This document shows, one piece after another, positions 1-8,655 of a stretch of 53,153 nucleotides of DNA. Position 1 is the stretch's first letter; the number at the start of each line of letters is the position of its first letter. The DNA lies in contig CAJUQJ010000029.1 in the NCBI GenBank assembly GCA_910588215.1, positions 1-53,153 of the forward strand, in the 5' to 3' direction. The notes under the pieces are model-generated. The model saw only the letters and a program-made list of their open reading frames with translations. It had not been told where the DNA came from and searched no databases. A program made the translations under genes and the position numbers. The DNA is from an uncultured Lachnospiraceae bacterium (GTDB lineage: Bacteria; Bacillota; Clostridia; Lachnospirales; Lachnospiraceae).

Positions 1-302
1 CCCAGAAGCTTCTCCACCTCCAGCTCCACCGGCAGGCCGTGGGTATCCCATCCCGCCTTGCGTGGCACCATATACCCCTTCATGGTACGATATCTGGGGA
101 TCATGTCCTTGATCACGCGGGTCAGCACGTGGCCGATATGCGGCTTGCCATTGGCCGTCGGCGGACCGTCATAGAACGTATAAGTCTCCCCCTCCTTCCG
201 GGAATCCATGCTCTTCTGGAAGATGTCATTATCCTTCCAGAACTGACAGACTTCCTTCTCCCTGTCTACAAAATTCAGGCTTGTGTCTACTTTTTGATAC
301 AT
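1..302 (-). CDS. ileS: Isoleucyl-tRNA synthetase, N-terminal part (runs off the window)
   Basis: Charges tRNA-Ile with isoleucine in the cytoplasm. The first 100 residues are present and begin MYQKVDTSLNFVDREKEV. The class I synthetase signature is visible as PHIGHV, preceded by FYDGPPTANGKPH, and the KAGWDTHGLPVE stretch that follows is typical of IleRS. The ATG at 300-302 is chosen because a GAAGGAGGAG ribosome site lies a few bases upstream. The gene is cut by the window edge. An upstream T-box leader supports the tRNA synthetase assignment and its control by uncharged tRNA-Ile. Confidence 0.95.
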   Translation of the reverse strand, partial: MYQKVDTSLNFVDREKEVCQFWKDNDIFQKSMDSRKEGETYTFYDGPPTANGKPHIGHVLTRVIKDMIPRYRTMKGYMVPRKAGWDTHGLPVELEVEKLL

Positions 303-358
303 GTTCTGCTCCTCCTTCGCAAACTCGTGATTCCATTAAGATAATCTGATGCTCTCTT

Positions 359-436
359 TACTGCAAGGTCGCATAGCTCTGCTGAGACATTCTGCTGCTC
401 TGCTCACTGCAAGGCCTCATAACTCTGCCAAGACAA
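359..436. repeat. Imperfect direct repeat in the ileS 5' leader
   Basis: Two copies of a roughly 30-base unit lie 46 bases apart. Copy one starts CTGCAAGGTCGCATAGCTCT at 361 and copy two starts CTGCAAGGCCTCATAACTCT at 407; both continue with GC..AGACA. The repeats lie between the T-box terminator and the ileS ribosome site, so they would be transcribed as 5' untranslated RNA. No coding sequence is evident in this stretch. Confidence 0.6.
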
Positions 437-439
437 ACC

Positions 440-567
440 ATGCGTATAAGCAGATTCGAGAGGCTTCGCCTCTCTCATTCGCGTTGCTCGCCGTAAACCT
501 TCCGGTCCATACGCTCATGCAAGCATGGCTCCTGGTCCGTAAGGTTTCCGGCTCTGCTTATACGCGC
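440..567. repeat. Long inverted repeat (about 125 bp) downstream of the T-box terminator
   Basis: The outer arms are GCGTATAAGCAG near 441 and its near-complement CTGCTTATACGCG ending near 566. Inside are a GAGAGGCTTCGCCTCTC hairpin and an imperfect pair AACCTTCCGGTCC / GGTCCGTAAGGTT. The ileS leader transcript could fold here into a branched structure between the T-box and the start codon. The function is unknown; a mobile palindromic repeat or an extra regulatory element are both possible. Confidence 0.55.
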
Positions 568-890
568 AAAAAAACCTCGTCCCGTAAAAGGACGAGGCCA
601 ATGTGCTCGCTAACCACCTGTTACGACGTACCACCATCCTTAAATAATGGCTATACGGTTCCCGATAACGGCGGGATGCCGTCATTCCCTACTGATCTCC
701 GTCCTCCGGCTTCCCACTTTCTCTAAATTCATGAAGATCGGGAAAAGAGAGTCTGCCAGTCAACCCTGCGGACAGAAAAGTTCAGTTTGAAACTCAGAAG
801 TGATCTTCCCTGTTCCCCTACTCGCACCGACCTTCCACCGCCGCCGGCTCGCTGTACCTTTAAGGAAACAGATACTGTCTTCTTCAACGT
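568..890 (-). promoter_or_regulatory. T-box riboswitch upstream of ileS (predicted isoleucine specifier)
   Basis: On the minus strand this leader ends in a Rho-independent terminator: stem CCTCGTCC / GGACGAGG at 575-597 followed by a run of seven T. Just before it lies the T-box core GGTGGTACG (627-635), which pairs with the tRNA acceptor end in the antiterminator. In the stem I region the context GGAAG-ATC-ACTTCTGAG places a likely specifier codon AUC (Ile) at 802-804, which agrees with the gene controlled. Uncharged tRNA-Ile should favour read-through into ileS. The 5' boundary is approximate. Confidence 0.85.
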
Positions 891-1119
891 CTTTATTTAT
901 TCGCAGCGATCCGCCCTTCCGCTTGCCGCTGCATTTCCTTACTAATTAATATATAGTATATCTTCCCCGCTGTTGTCAAGGTATTCTGCAACAGTTTCCA
1001 TACAACGATTGCAAAATGCTTCCATTTGTGGTAGAAAAACTTTGAAAAACGATTTGCAAATAACATCTTAAAGATGATACTCTTAAGAAAGCAGGCATGA
1101 AAGGAAACTTCAAGATAGC

Positions 1120-1602
1120 ATGAACATAACATCTCTCTCCAATACATTTAGCGTCCGCAGACTGGACGGAAACGACATAGATCTGATCTACAGCCTGTGC
1201 GCAGATAACAGCATCTTCTACCATTATCATCCTCCTTTTGTCACAAGGGAGAGTATTCTGCAAGATATGAAGGCACTGCCTCCCGGCAAAGATGAACACG
1301 ACAAATTCTATGTCGGTTTTTTTGATGAAGGAAGGTTGGCGGCCGTTCTGGACCTGATCCTTGATTATCCCGAAAGAGGTACGGATTTTATCGGCTTCTT
1401 CATGATGAACGTAGACCTGCAGGGCAGGGGTAGTGGCTCGAAGATCATCCGGGAATGCATCACATACCTAAAAACAACCGGCTGTTTGAAGATTCGACTC
1501 GGTGTTGATAAAGGGAATCCGCAGAGCAATGCTTTCTGGCAAAAGAACGGTTTTCGCATCGTCGAAGAAAGAGAATATATCCTGATGGAGCTGGAATTAT
1601 AA
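1120..1602 (+). CDS. GNAT family N-acetyltransferase
   Basis: A 160-residue protein of the usual size for a single-domain GNAT enzyme. The acetyl-CoA binding motif is visible as the stretch NVDLQGRGSGSKIIREC, followed by the C-terminal LGVDKGNPQSNAFWQKNGF segment typical of the fold. It would transfer an acetyl group from acetyl-CoA to an unknown amine. It is a single gene, divergent from ileS. The ribosome site is weak (AAAGGA about 17 bases upstream), so the exact start is less certain than the family. Confidence 0.85.
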   Translation: MNITSLSNTFSVRRLDGNDIDLIYSLCADNSIFYHYHPPFVTRESILQDMKALPPGKDEHDKFYVGFFDEGRLAAVLDLILDYPERGTDFIGFFMMNVDLQGRGSGSKIIRECITYLKTTGCLKIRLGVDKGNPQSNAFWQKNGFRIVEEREYILMELEL

Positions 1603-1817
1603 GTGCGTCGATATCCCTTCCTCTTCTATATTGACGTTATAAAGGGCATATGATATTATAGCACAGGCTTTTTGATTAATTGTTGTAACAAAACCGCAAG
1701 AACAAAGCAAAACGATACCGATATTCCGAAACAGCATATTCCAGTATGGAATCTCTCCATGCTGGAATTTGTCGTAACGGTCATGGCCAAAAAACGGTCT
1801 ATATGGAGGACAAATAT

Positions 1818-4436
1818 ATGGCTTATTCAGGGGATTTTGTTGAAAAGTCCGGTAAAGCGCCGGTCATTATGGACCTCGAACAGCAGGGCAGTGTGCAGAG
1901 CGTGCAGAATCTGGAGTCCGTCATCAACGAGGGACTTCGCGTCGCTCTTCTGGAGGAGACGCCGGATCAGTCCCTGGAGGTGCTGCTAAAGCATCTGGGC
2001 AAGGCGCTGAGTGGGGAACGGACCTACATATTTGAGCAAAACGAAGCCGGCTGCGACGATAATACCTACGAATGGGTAGCCGACGGCGTCACCCCGGAAA
2101 AGGATAACCTCCAAAACGTTCCTCCGGAGGTATGCGCAAGCTGGTATCGGAATTTCAGCATCGGCAAGCACATCGTCATTGGAAATGTGGAAGATATCCG
2201 CGAGACCGATCCTCTCCAATACGAGAATCTGAAACACCAAAGCATTCACTCTCTCGTAGTGGTTCCCCTTTATAACGGTAAGAAGATCATCGGCTTTTAC
2301 GGCGTAGACAATCCTCCCGTAAAGTCTCTGGAGTATGCATCCAATATACTCCAGACTGCAGCGTATTTTATCGTGTCTTCCCTGAAAAGGCGCAATCTGG
2401 TACGTGAACTTCAAAAACGAAGCCACAATGTTCTCCATGCTCTCAGTGTAGACTATATCGGTATCTATCAGGTGAACTTTGACACGAACGAGTGTGAGGT
2501 CTACCGAAACAGCGAACAGCTTATGATGGATTGGACTGCCCATTTTGCCGACGGCTATCAGACAGCTATGGAACACTATATCTCTGAGTACGTGGTTCCC
2601 CGAGATCAGGAAAGACTCCGTACTGTGACGAATAAGGATTATGTGCTGACGCAACTCAAGACGAAGAAAAAGTTCTCTGTCCGTTATCAGGTAAAAGACA
2701 GTTCCTCCGGGCTGAAACATCTGGAATTTCATTTCTCCGCTACCACAGTACCATCTCATTGTGCGATCTTTGCGCTGCGGGATGTCAATGCCGTAGTCGA
2801 ACAGGAGGAAAAATACAAGCTGGAGGCACGGCAAAGCCTGGAGGATATTCTGGAAGGCGCCAGAACCGGGATCTGGACGATCGAACTGGAGGAGGGCTGC
2901 CCGCCGAGAATGTATCCGGACCGGACCATGCGGATCCTTCTGGGTGTATCAGAAGATATCGACCCGGAAGAATGCTATCGCAACTGGTTTGAAAATATTG
3001 AACCCGATTACGTGGAGATGGTGCAGGAGTCCGTGCATGAAATATTGGAAAACGGTCGTTCTGAGGTGATCTACCCCTGGAATCATCCAACCCTTGGGAA
3101 AATATATGTCCGTTGCGGCGGCGTGCCGGACAGAACATTCAAGAAACCGGGCGCCTGTCTGAACGGATACCATCAGGATATTACTGAAACCATGATGACA
3201 AGAAAGAAGCAGGAGCAATCCATTATGGAGCTGCTGGAAAAAGTGCGGCGCGCAAATTCGGCAAAGAGTGAATTCCTCTCTCATATGTCTCACGATCTCC
3301 GTACCCCCATCAACGGAATTCTGGGAATGCTGGCCATTCTGGAAAAAAGCCAGGACAATCCGGAACAGCAGAAAGACTGCCGGAAGAAGATCCGTGTGTC
3401 AACACAGCACTTGCTTTCCCTGGTAAACGATGTTCTTCAAGTCAGTAAGCTGGATAGCGGGGGCCTGGTGGAAGTGGAGGAACCGTTCGACCTTCATAAT
3501 GCATTGGAGGACTGCATTACGATCCTGTCTCCACAGGCCGAAGAGCAGGGAATCCGCCTGACGCTTAAGCAGACCGGCCTGCAGCACCAAAGGGTGATCG
3601 GCAATCCGCTCCACCTGCGACAGATCCTGATGAATGTCATCGACAATGCGCTTAAATATAACCGTCCGCAAGGGTCTGTTTTTGTGCGGGCTAATGAGAC
3701 CGCCTGTCAGAACGGGATCGCCAACTACCGCTTTGTGATCGAAGATACCGGTATCGGCATTGGGGAGGACTTCAAGGAACACATTTTTGAACCTTTTACC
3801 CAGGAACATCAAACTGCCCGCACCCAATATAACGGTGTTGGGCTTGGTATGTCCATCGTAAAGAAGTTGGTAGATCAACTGAAAGGAACTGTTACGGTAA
3901 CCAGTCAGGTCGGCAAGGGCAGTGTAGTCCAGATCGACCTGCCCATTAGAATTGATGAAGTGTGGCATGAGCCACCAGTGACCGAAGAACAAAGTGTATC
4001 GGACAATATCGCCGGCATGTGTGTTCTTCTGGTCGAGGATAATGAGATCAACTGTGAGATCATACAGTACATTCTTAAGGATGCAGGTGCAAAGGTCATG
4101 ACTGCCCACAACGGAAAGACCGCTGTAGATGCATTTACGGCCTCTGCTCCGGGAACTTTTGACTGTATCCTCATGGATCTGATGATGCCGGTCATGAGTG
4201 GTTATGAGGCTGCCCGAGTGATCCGCAGTCTGAACCGAACGGACGCTGAAAGCGTACCCATCATAGCACTTTCGGCAAACGCATTTGAAGAGGATGTGGC
4301 ACTGGCAAAGGATGCAGGCATGAATGAGCATCTGGCAAAACCGGTAGACATCCCCCGGATGCTCAGGGTCATGAAGCGGCTTTGTGCTCAGTGTCCTCAG
4401 TCTTCCGGCTCATTATCCACGGGAAAAAGTCTATAA
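1818..4436 (+). CDS. Hybrid sensor histidine kinase (GAF/PAS, HisKA, HATPase, receiver)
   Basis: An 872-residue soluble hybrid kinase. A GAF-like region covers roughly residues 45-190, followed by two PAS-like stretches up to about residue 465. The HisKA motif MSHDLRTPINGILGML holds the phospho-histidine H492. ATPase motifs NALKYNRP, DTGIGIG and GVGLGMSIV follow. The C-terminal receiver has the phospho-acceptor D787 in ILMDLMMP and the conserved Lys in LAKPVD. No membrane segment is seen, so the input is probably cytosolic. The start at 1818 has GGAGG eight bases upstream; longer in-frame starts lack a ribosome site. It is followed 23 bp later by a second hybrid kinase. No phosphotransfer or output protein is adjacent. 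Confidence 0.9.
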   Translation: MAYSGDFVEKSGKAPVIMDLEQQGSVQSVQNLESVINEGLRVALLEETPDQSLEVLLKHLGKALSGERTYIFEQNEAGCDDNTYEWVADGVTPEKDNLQNVPPEVCASWYRNFSIGKHIVIGNVEDIRETDPLQYENLKHQSIHSLVVVPLYNGKKIIGFYGVDNPPVKSLEYASNILQTAAYFIVSSLKRRNLVRELQKRSHNVLHALSVDYIGIYQVNFDTNECEVYRNSEQLMMDWTAHFADGYQTAMEHYISEYVVPRDQERLRTVTNKDYVLTQLKTKKKFSVRYQVKDSSSGLKHLEFHFSATTVPSHCAIFALRDVNAVVEQEEKYKLEARQSLEDILEGARTGIWTIELEEGCPPRMYPDRTMRILLGVSEDIDPEECYRNWFENIEPDYVEMVQESVHEILENGRSEVIYPWNHPTLGKIYVRCGGVPDRTFKKPGACLNGYHQDITETMMTRKKQEQSIMELLEKVRRANSAKSEFLSHMSHDLRTPINGILGMLAILEKSQDNPEQQKDCRKKIRVSTQHLLSLVNDVLQVSKLDSGGLVEVEEPFDLHNALEDCITILSPQAEEQGIRLTLKQTGLQHQRVIGNPLHLRQILMNVIDNALKYNRPQGSVFVRANETACQNGIANYRFVIEDTGIGIGEDFKEHIFEPFTQEHQTARTQYNGVGLGMSIVKKLVDQLKGTVTVTSQVGKGSVVQIDLPIRIDEVWHEPPVTEEQSVSDNIAGMCVLLVEDNEINCEIIQYILKDAGAKVMTAHNGKTAVDAFTASAPGTFDCILMDLMMPVMSGYEAARVIRSLNRTDAESVPIIALSANAFEEDVALAKDAGMNEHLAKPVDIPRMLRVMKRLCAQCPQSSGSLSTGKSL

Positions 4437-4459
4437 ATATGGAGGAAATTGAAGTTTAC

Positions 4460-7051
4460 ATGAAAAATATGGCTCTGCCACATTCTTTAAAAATCAGTAT
4501 AGCAGTGATCATTTGTATCAATATTTTCGTGTTTTCGTTTCTTGGACTATCCATTAACAATATGAGTGAAGGCACGATTGAAAATATAGGCACCACCTAT
4601 ATGGCCGGCATGAATGAACAGGTATCTCTGCATTTTGCAACGATCATCGACCTGCGCCTGACGATGGCACAGTCCATCGCGCACATTGCAGTCGATGAGG
4701 AAACTTCCAGCTACGGTTCAAGAGACGAGATAGAATATGGCGCAAAAGCAAGACATTTTCTATGCGCCGCCCTGTATTCATCCGATGGACAGATCGAGAT
4801 GATCTACGGCGATCCCATAAAGTTTAACCACCCCGAAACCTTTCTGGAAAGCCTGCAAAACGGGGAACGGAAAACAGCTTCCGGTATTGACGGCAGCGGA
4901 AACGATGTGATCTTGTTCGGCGTTCCCTGCGAATATCCCATGTCCGACGGGAGTACCAGTCTTGCTATGGTAGTAGGGCTCTCTTCCCAATACATGGGCG
5001 AAGTCCTTTTTCTTGATTCCGACGATTCGATGATGTATTCCTTTGTGATCCGCAAAGACGGCAGCTACGTTGTGCACAGCAAGGTCGGGCCAAACGAGAA
5101 CTATTTTGACAGGCTTTACAGCATCTTTGAAGGACAAAACGAAGCAGCAGATTCTTACATCGCTCAGATGACAGCGGCCATGAATGCCGGAGAAGATTAC
5201 TCCGTGATACTGCAAAGCGGCGATTCGCGCCGACATCTGTATTGCACCAGTCTCCCCTACTGTGAATGGTATCTGGTAACGGTGCTTCCTTTTGACAAGT
5301 TAGATCATGCTATCCTAAGCATGAGCAGGCATTGGCTATTCATCGTATACGCTGCTTCTTTCACGGTGATCGCCATGCTTCTCTACCTGTTCTTTCAATA
5401 TTTGAAAATATTCAAAAGGCAGGTTGCAGAATTAAAATGTATGAATGCGGAAATGGCTGCAGCGCAAAAGGCTGCGGAACAGGCACGGCGGGAAGCGGAA
5501 CAGGCTAATGCTGCAAAGCAGGAATTTCTTTCAAGCATGAGCCATGACATACGTACCCCTATGAACGCCATAATCGGTATGACCTCGCTGGCAACGTCCA
5601 ACATGCACAATCCGGAGCAGGTTCAGGAATACCTGCGCAAGATTGCGTTGTCCAGTAACCATCTTTTGGGATTGATCAATGACGTGCTGGATATTTCCAA
5701 GATCGAAAGCGGCAAAATGACACTGAATATAGAGCCGCTGTCATTGCGGGAGACAATGGACAACATTGTCAATATCATCCTGCCCCAGATCAAAGCAAAG
5801 AATCAGCAGTTGAAAGTAGCTGCATATGAAATCCTTTCAGAGGATGTTTGCTGCGACGGTGTTCGACTGAATCAGGTACTGATCAACTTATTGGGAAACG
5901 CCGTCAAATTCACACCGGAGAACGGTTCTGTCCAAATAACCGTATATCAGGAGACACTGCCGGAGGATACCACTTTCGTCCGTACTCATTTTCTCGTACG
6001 CGATACAGGTATCGGTATGTCAGAAGAATATCAGAAGCAAATATTTGACTCTTTCAGCAGGGAAGACAATACCCGCGTACAAAAAACGGAAGGTTCCGGA
6101 TTGGGAATGGCTATCACCAAGTGTATTGTTGATGCGATGGGCGGACAGATTTCCGTTCACAGCAAGCAGGGAATGGGCAGCGAATTCCATGTCATCCTTG
6201 ACTTGGCTAAAGTACCGAATCAGAGGCCTACGGCAGCGCTTCCCGCCTGGAACATACTTGTTGTTGACTGTGATGAGAAATTATGCAGCAGTGCAGTTCA
6301 TTCTTTAGAATCGATCGGGATTCACGCAGACTGGTGTTTTGACGTCGAGCAGGCAATGAAACTGGTCGCAAAGCATCATCATCAAAGTGATGCTTATCGG
6401 ATACTTCTTCTTAGCCAGGAATCGTCAGACCGGAGTGGTGTCGAAGCTGCCCGGCTAATCCGAGCGACCTATGGGGAAGACGGACCGGCTTTACTGCTTA
6501 CCGCCCTTGATCCGAGCGAGATCGAGGAAGAAGCAAGAAATGCAGGCATTTCAGGCTTCATCTCCGGACCGCTGTTTACGTCCACCTTGTTTGACGCCCT
6601 GAAAGTATTTGCCGGCAAATCTGCAGACACCGAAAAAACTGTCGGCGAAGAGTCAGTCGATCTGGAACTGCAGGGCAAGCATATTTTATTGGCTGAAGAT
6701 AACGAGCTTAACTGGGAAGTGGCAAAAGGGCTGCTTTCCAGCCTGAATCTGGACCTGGAATGGGTGGAAAACGGTCAGATCTGTGTAGACAAATTCACCG
6801 AATCTCCGATCGGATATTATGACGCGATCATTATGGATGTACGGATGCCCGTAATGGACGGTTACGAAGCTACCCGGGCCATTCGTTGCCTGGAACGCGA
6901 AGATGCCGCTATTCCCATTATCGCTATGACGGCTGATGCCTTTTCAGAGGATATCCAGAAATGCCTTGATTGCGGCATGAATGATCATTTAGCAAAACCG
7001 ATCGATATCCAGGATGTGTCCCGCAAACTAAAGAAATACTTGCATCATTAG
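4460..7051 (+). CDS. Membrane hybrid histidine kinase with one degenerate and one intact receiver
   Basis: An 863-residue protein with an N-terminal membrane segment (ISIAVIICINIFVFSFLGL), an extracellular region of about 250 residues that looks Cache-like, and a second segment (HWLFIVYAASFTVIAMLL). A coiled coil follows, then HisKA (SSMSHDIRTPMNAIIGM, H362) and ATPase motifs (NLLGNAVKF, DTGIGMS, GSGLGMAI). A first receiver-like domain starts near residue 598 (NILVVDCDEK) but reads LLLSQESSD where the phospho-Asp should be. The second receiver is complete (D793 in IIMDVRMP, Lys in LAKPID). The chosen ATG has GGAGG 14 bases upstream; 4439 is an alternative start. Probably co-transcribed with the kinase before it. 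Confidence 0.88.
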   Translation: MKNMALPHSLKISIAVIICINIFVFSFLGLSINNMSEGTIENIGTTYMAGMNEQVSLHFATIIDLRLTMAQSIAHIAVDEETSSYGSRDEIEYGAKARHFLCAALYSSDGQIEMIYGDPIKFNHPETFLESLQNGERKTASGIDGSGNDVILFGVPCEYPMSDGSTSLAMVVGLSSQYMGEVLFLDSDDSMMYSFVIRKDGSYVVHSKVGPNENYFDRLYSIFEGQNEAADSYIAQMTAAMNAGEDYSVILQSGDSRRHLYCTSLPYCEWYLVTVLPFDKLDHAILSMSRHWLFIVYAASFTVIAMLLYLFFQYLKIFKRQVAELKCMNAEMAAAQKAAEQARREAEQANAAKQEFLSSMSHDIRTPMNAIIGMTSLATSNMHNPEQVQEYLRKIALSSNHLLGLINDVLDISKIESGKMTLNIEPLSLRETMDNIVNIILPQIKAKNQQLKVAAYEILSEDVCCDGVRLNQVLINLLGNAVKFTPENGSVQITVYQETLPEDTTFVRTHFLVRDTGIGMSEEYQKQIFDSFSREDNTRVQKTEGSGLGMAITKCIVDAMGGQISVHSKQGMGSEFHVILDLAKVPNQRPTAALPAWNILVVDCDEKLCSSAVHSLESIGIHADWCFDVEQAMKLVAKHHHQSDAYRILLLSQESSDRSGVEAARLIRATYGEDGPALLLTALDPSEIEEEARNAGISGFISGPLFTSTLFDALKVFAGKSADTEKTVGEESVDLELQGKHILLAEDNELNWEVAKGLLSSLNLDLEWVENGQICVDKFTESPIGYYDAIIMDVRMPVMDGYEATRAIRCLEREDAAIPIIAMTADAFSEDIQKCLDCGMNDHLAKPIDIQDVSRKLKKYLHH

Positions 7052-7063
7052 AATGCAGCCTGC

Positions 7064-7130
7064 TCTCCCCTTCCAGTGCAGATGCCTGATCATCGATGGC
7101 AGCGCCCTGGAAGGGGAGATTTTCATATTT
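7064..7130 (+). terminator. Rho-independent terminator after the tandem kinases
   Basis: A 13-bp stem TCTCCCCTTCCAG / CTGGAAGGGGAGA (7064-7076 and 7107-7119) encloses a 30-base loop that can itself pair, and it is followed by TTTTCATATTTTT. The T-rich side lies on the plus strand, so it ends the kinase transcript in front of the convergent sugar-kinase gene. Confidence 0.75.
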
Positions 7131-7186
7131 TTCTCCATTCCGAAGCGTCACAAATTCTTGGTTGAATAAATTGCTCATCAGAGAAT

Positions 7187-8509
7187 TTATTCAACCTCCT
7201 TACATTCCGCCAAAGCCCACATAGCCGCACCTGCAGCCGCCTCTTCCTCAACATCCCGAAATCTGACCGGAAGACCGAAAAGTCTCTCCACCTCCTGCTG
7301 CAGAAGTCTGTTCTTACGGATACCATTTCCGCTGGCAACGATCTCTCTTTTCTCCCGGCGCATCTCCTCCGGCAACTGCTCGTACATCCGGAAAAGTTCC
7401 AGCGCCATTCCTGTCACATAAGCTCTGACCATATTCCCGAGCGTAAAATTTTCAGGTGTCAGTCCCTCAATACTGCCTCCCGGAGCCGGCCCTTTCCTGC
7501 TGCCATAGAGCAAAGGCGCTATCCGCAGATCCGTTGTCGGCACACTAAGTCCCGCTTCCTCCAGTTTCCCATAGACATCCGTCTCGTTTCCCGTCACGGC
7601 AAATACCGCGCCTTTGACAAACTCTGCCAGCCGCTCATAAGCTTTGCCGCCGTTGACGGAAGCTTGCACGTAGAGGAACCCTTTTGCCGTGAAAGGCCGT
7701 ATCTCTGCCCCCGTTGTATCGACCAGGTTCCTGTGGAACAAAGAAACCTGAGAACCGGTTCCCACATTGACCCCCAGCACCTGCTCATTCTCACCTATGG
7801 CGGCATAGAAGCTTGTCTGATTGTCACCCTGGGCACAAGTCACCGGAATGCCCTGATACGCACCCAGTATAGACCCGTCAGCCCCCACCTGTGGATAATA
7901 GGACGTTGCCACGCCGGCATTCTCCAAAGCTGCCATATCAAAGCACTTCCCTTTCAAAGAAAAACCGCCCATGCTGGCTGCAATAGAAGGACTCATCACC
8001 GGCGCCTTGACCGAACATAACCGCATGGCTATATAATCACCGATATTAGCAAACCATACCGCATCTTCCGGAATCTGCCCTGTCTGCTGCAGATAGAAAT
8101 GTGTCACACTCCCGTAACCAGTGTACATCTCACTGCCTGTCCTGTGAGACAGATAGGAAGCGTAAGTCTCTTCCCCGAAAGCCTCATTTCCCGATTCCAC
8201 CTTCCACGTATAGTAGGACGAGACCGCCCGTCCCTCTTTATCCACGTACAGGATGCCATGCATTTGACTGGAAATACCGATCACAACAGGCTTATCTCTG
8301 TCATTATCATTGTTACCGCTATTGAAACTTAACAGCAGGTCATCCAGCATCCCTTTTACTGTTGTAAAGATCCTGTCCGGATCCTGCCGGAAAGTGTCCT
8401 CCAGAAAATAGTTCTTTTCCCGCAGCACCTCCTGCAGCTGCCCGGTATCCTCTTCATAGACTGCCAGGCAGATGCTGGTAGTGCCGATATCAATGCCGAT
8501 CCCTCTCAT
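7187..8509 (-). CDS. FGGY family carbohydrate kinase (sedoheptulokinase-like)
   Basis: A 440-residue ATP-dependent sugar kinase. Seen: the N-terminal phosphate motif GIDIGTTSICLAVYE, the substrate region VIGISSQMHGILYVD, the catalytic Asp region CAQGDNQTSF, the second phosphate motif GVNVGTGSQVSLF, and the adenosine segment ASGNGIRKNRLLQQEVERLF. The GISSQMHG motif and length resemble sedoheptulokinase, but FGGY substrates cannot be fixed from sequence alone. No transporter or sugar operon is adjacent; the next gene downstream is convergent. An AGAGGAA ribosome site precedes the ATG. Confidence 0.87.
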   Translation of the reverse strand: MRGIGIDIGTTSICLAVYEEDTGQLQEVLREKNYFLEDTFRQDPDRIFTTVKGMLDDLLLSFNSGNNDNDRDKPVVIGISSQMHGILYVDKEGRAVSSYYTWKVESGNEAFGEETYASYLSHRTGSEMYTGYGSVTHFYLQQTGQIPEDAVWFANIGDYIAMRLCSVKAPVMSPSIAASMGGFSLKGKCFDMAALENAGVATSYYPQVGADGSILGAYQGIPVTCAQGDNQTSFYAAIGENEQVLGVNVGTGSQVSLFHRNLVDTTGAEIRPFTAKGFLYVQASVNGGKAYERLAEFVKGAVFAVTGNETDVYGKLEEAGLSVPTTDLRIAPLLYGSRKGPAPGGSIEGLTPENFTLGNMVRAYVTGMALELFRMYEQLPEEMRREKREIVASGNGIRKNRLLQQEVERLFGLPVRFRDVEEEAAAGAAMWALAECKEVE

Positions 8510-8655
8510 AGATTGTTTCCTCTTTCAAATTTCTTTTTAGCTCATCGCTCAGATGATACTATTGCTCCTCTATATTACAACAGCGTAGTCTTTCCATATT
8601 GCCTGGCACGATTTATGTCAAAATACTGCCCAGCATCCACCATTCTTCCTGCAGC

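Noticed and set aside
361..436. Repeats near ileS as a CRISPR array
   Set aside because: There are only two imperfect copies with no regular spacers and no cas genes.
349..726. Open frame of 125 codons on the plus strand
   Set aside because: It lies over the ileS T-box terminator and leader repeats on the opposite strand and has no ribosome site or family features.
1986..2834. Minus-strand frame of 282 codons
   Set aside because: It lies fully inside the hybrid kinase gene, whose domains are clear, and its translation shows no domain pattern.
3399..4331. Minus-strand frame of 310 codons
   Set aside because: It is antisense to the kinase core and receiver, which carry the conserved catalytic motifs.
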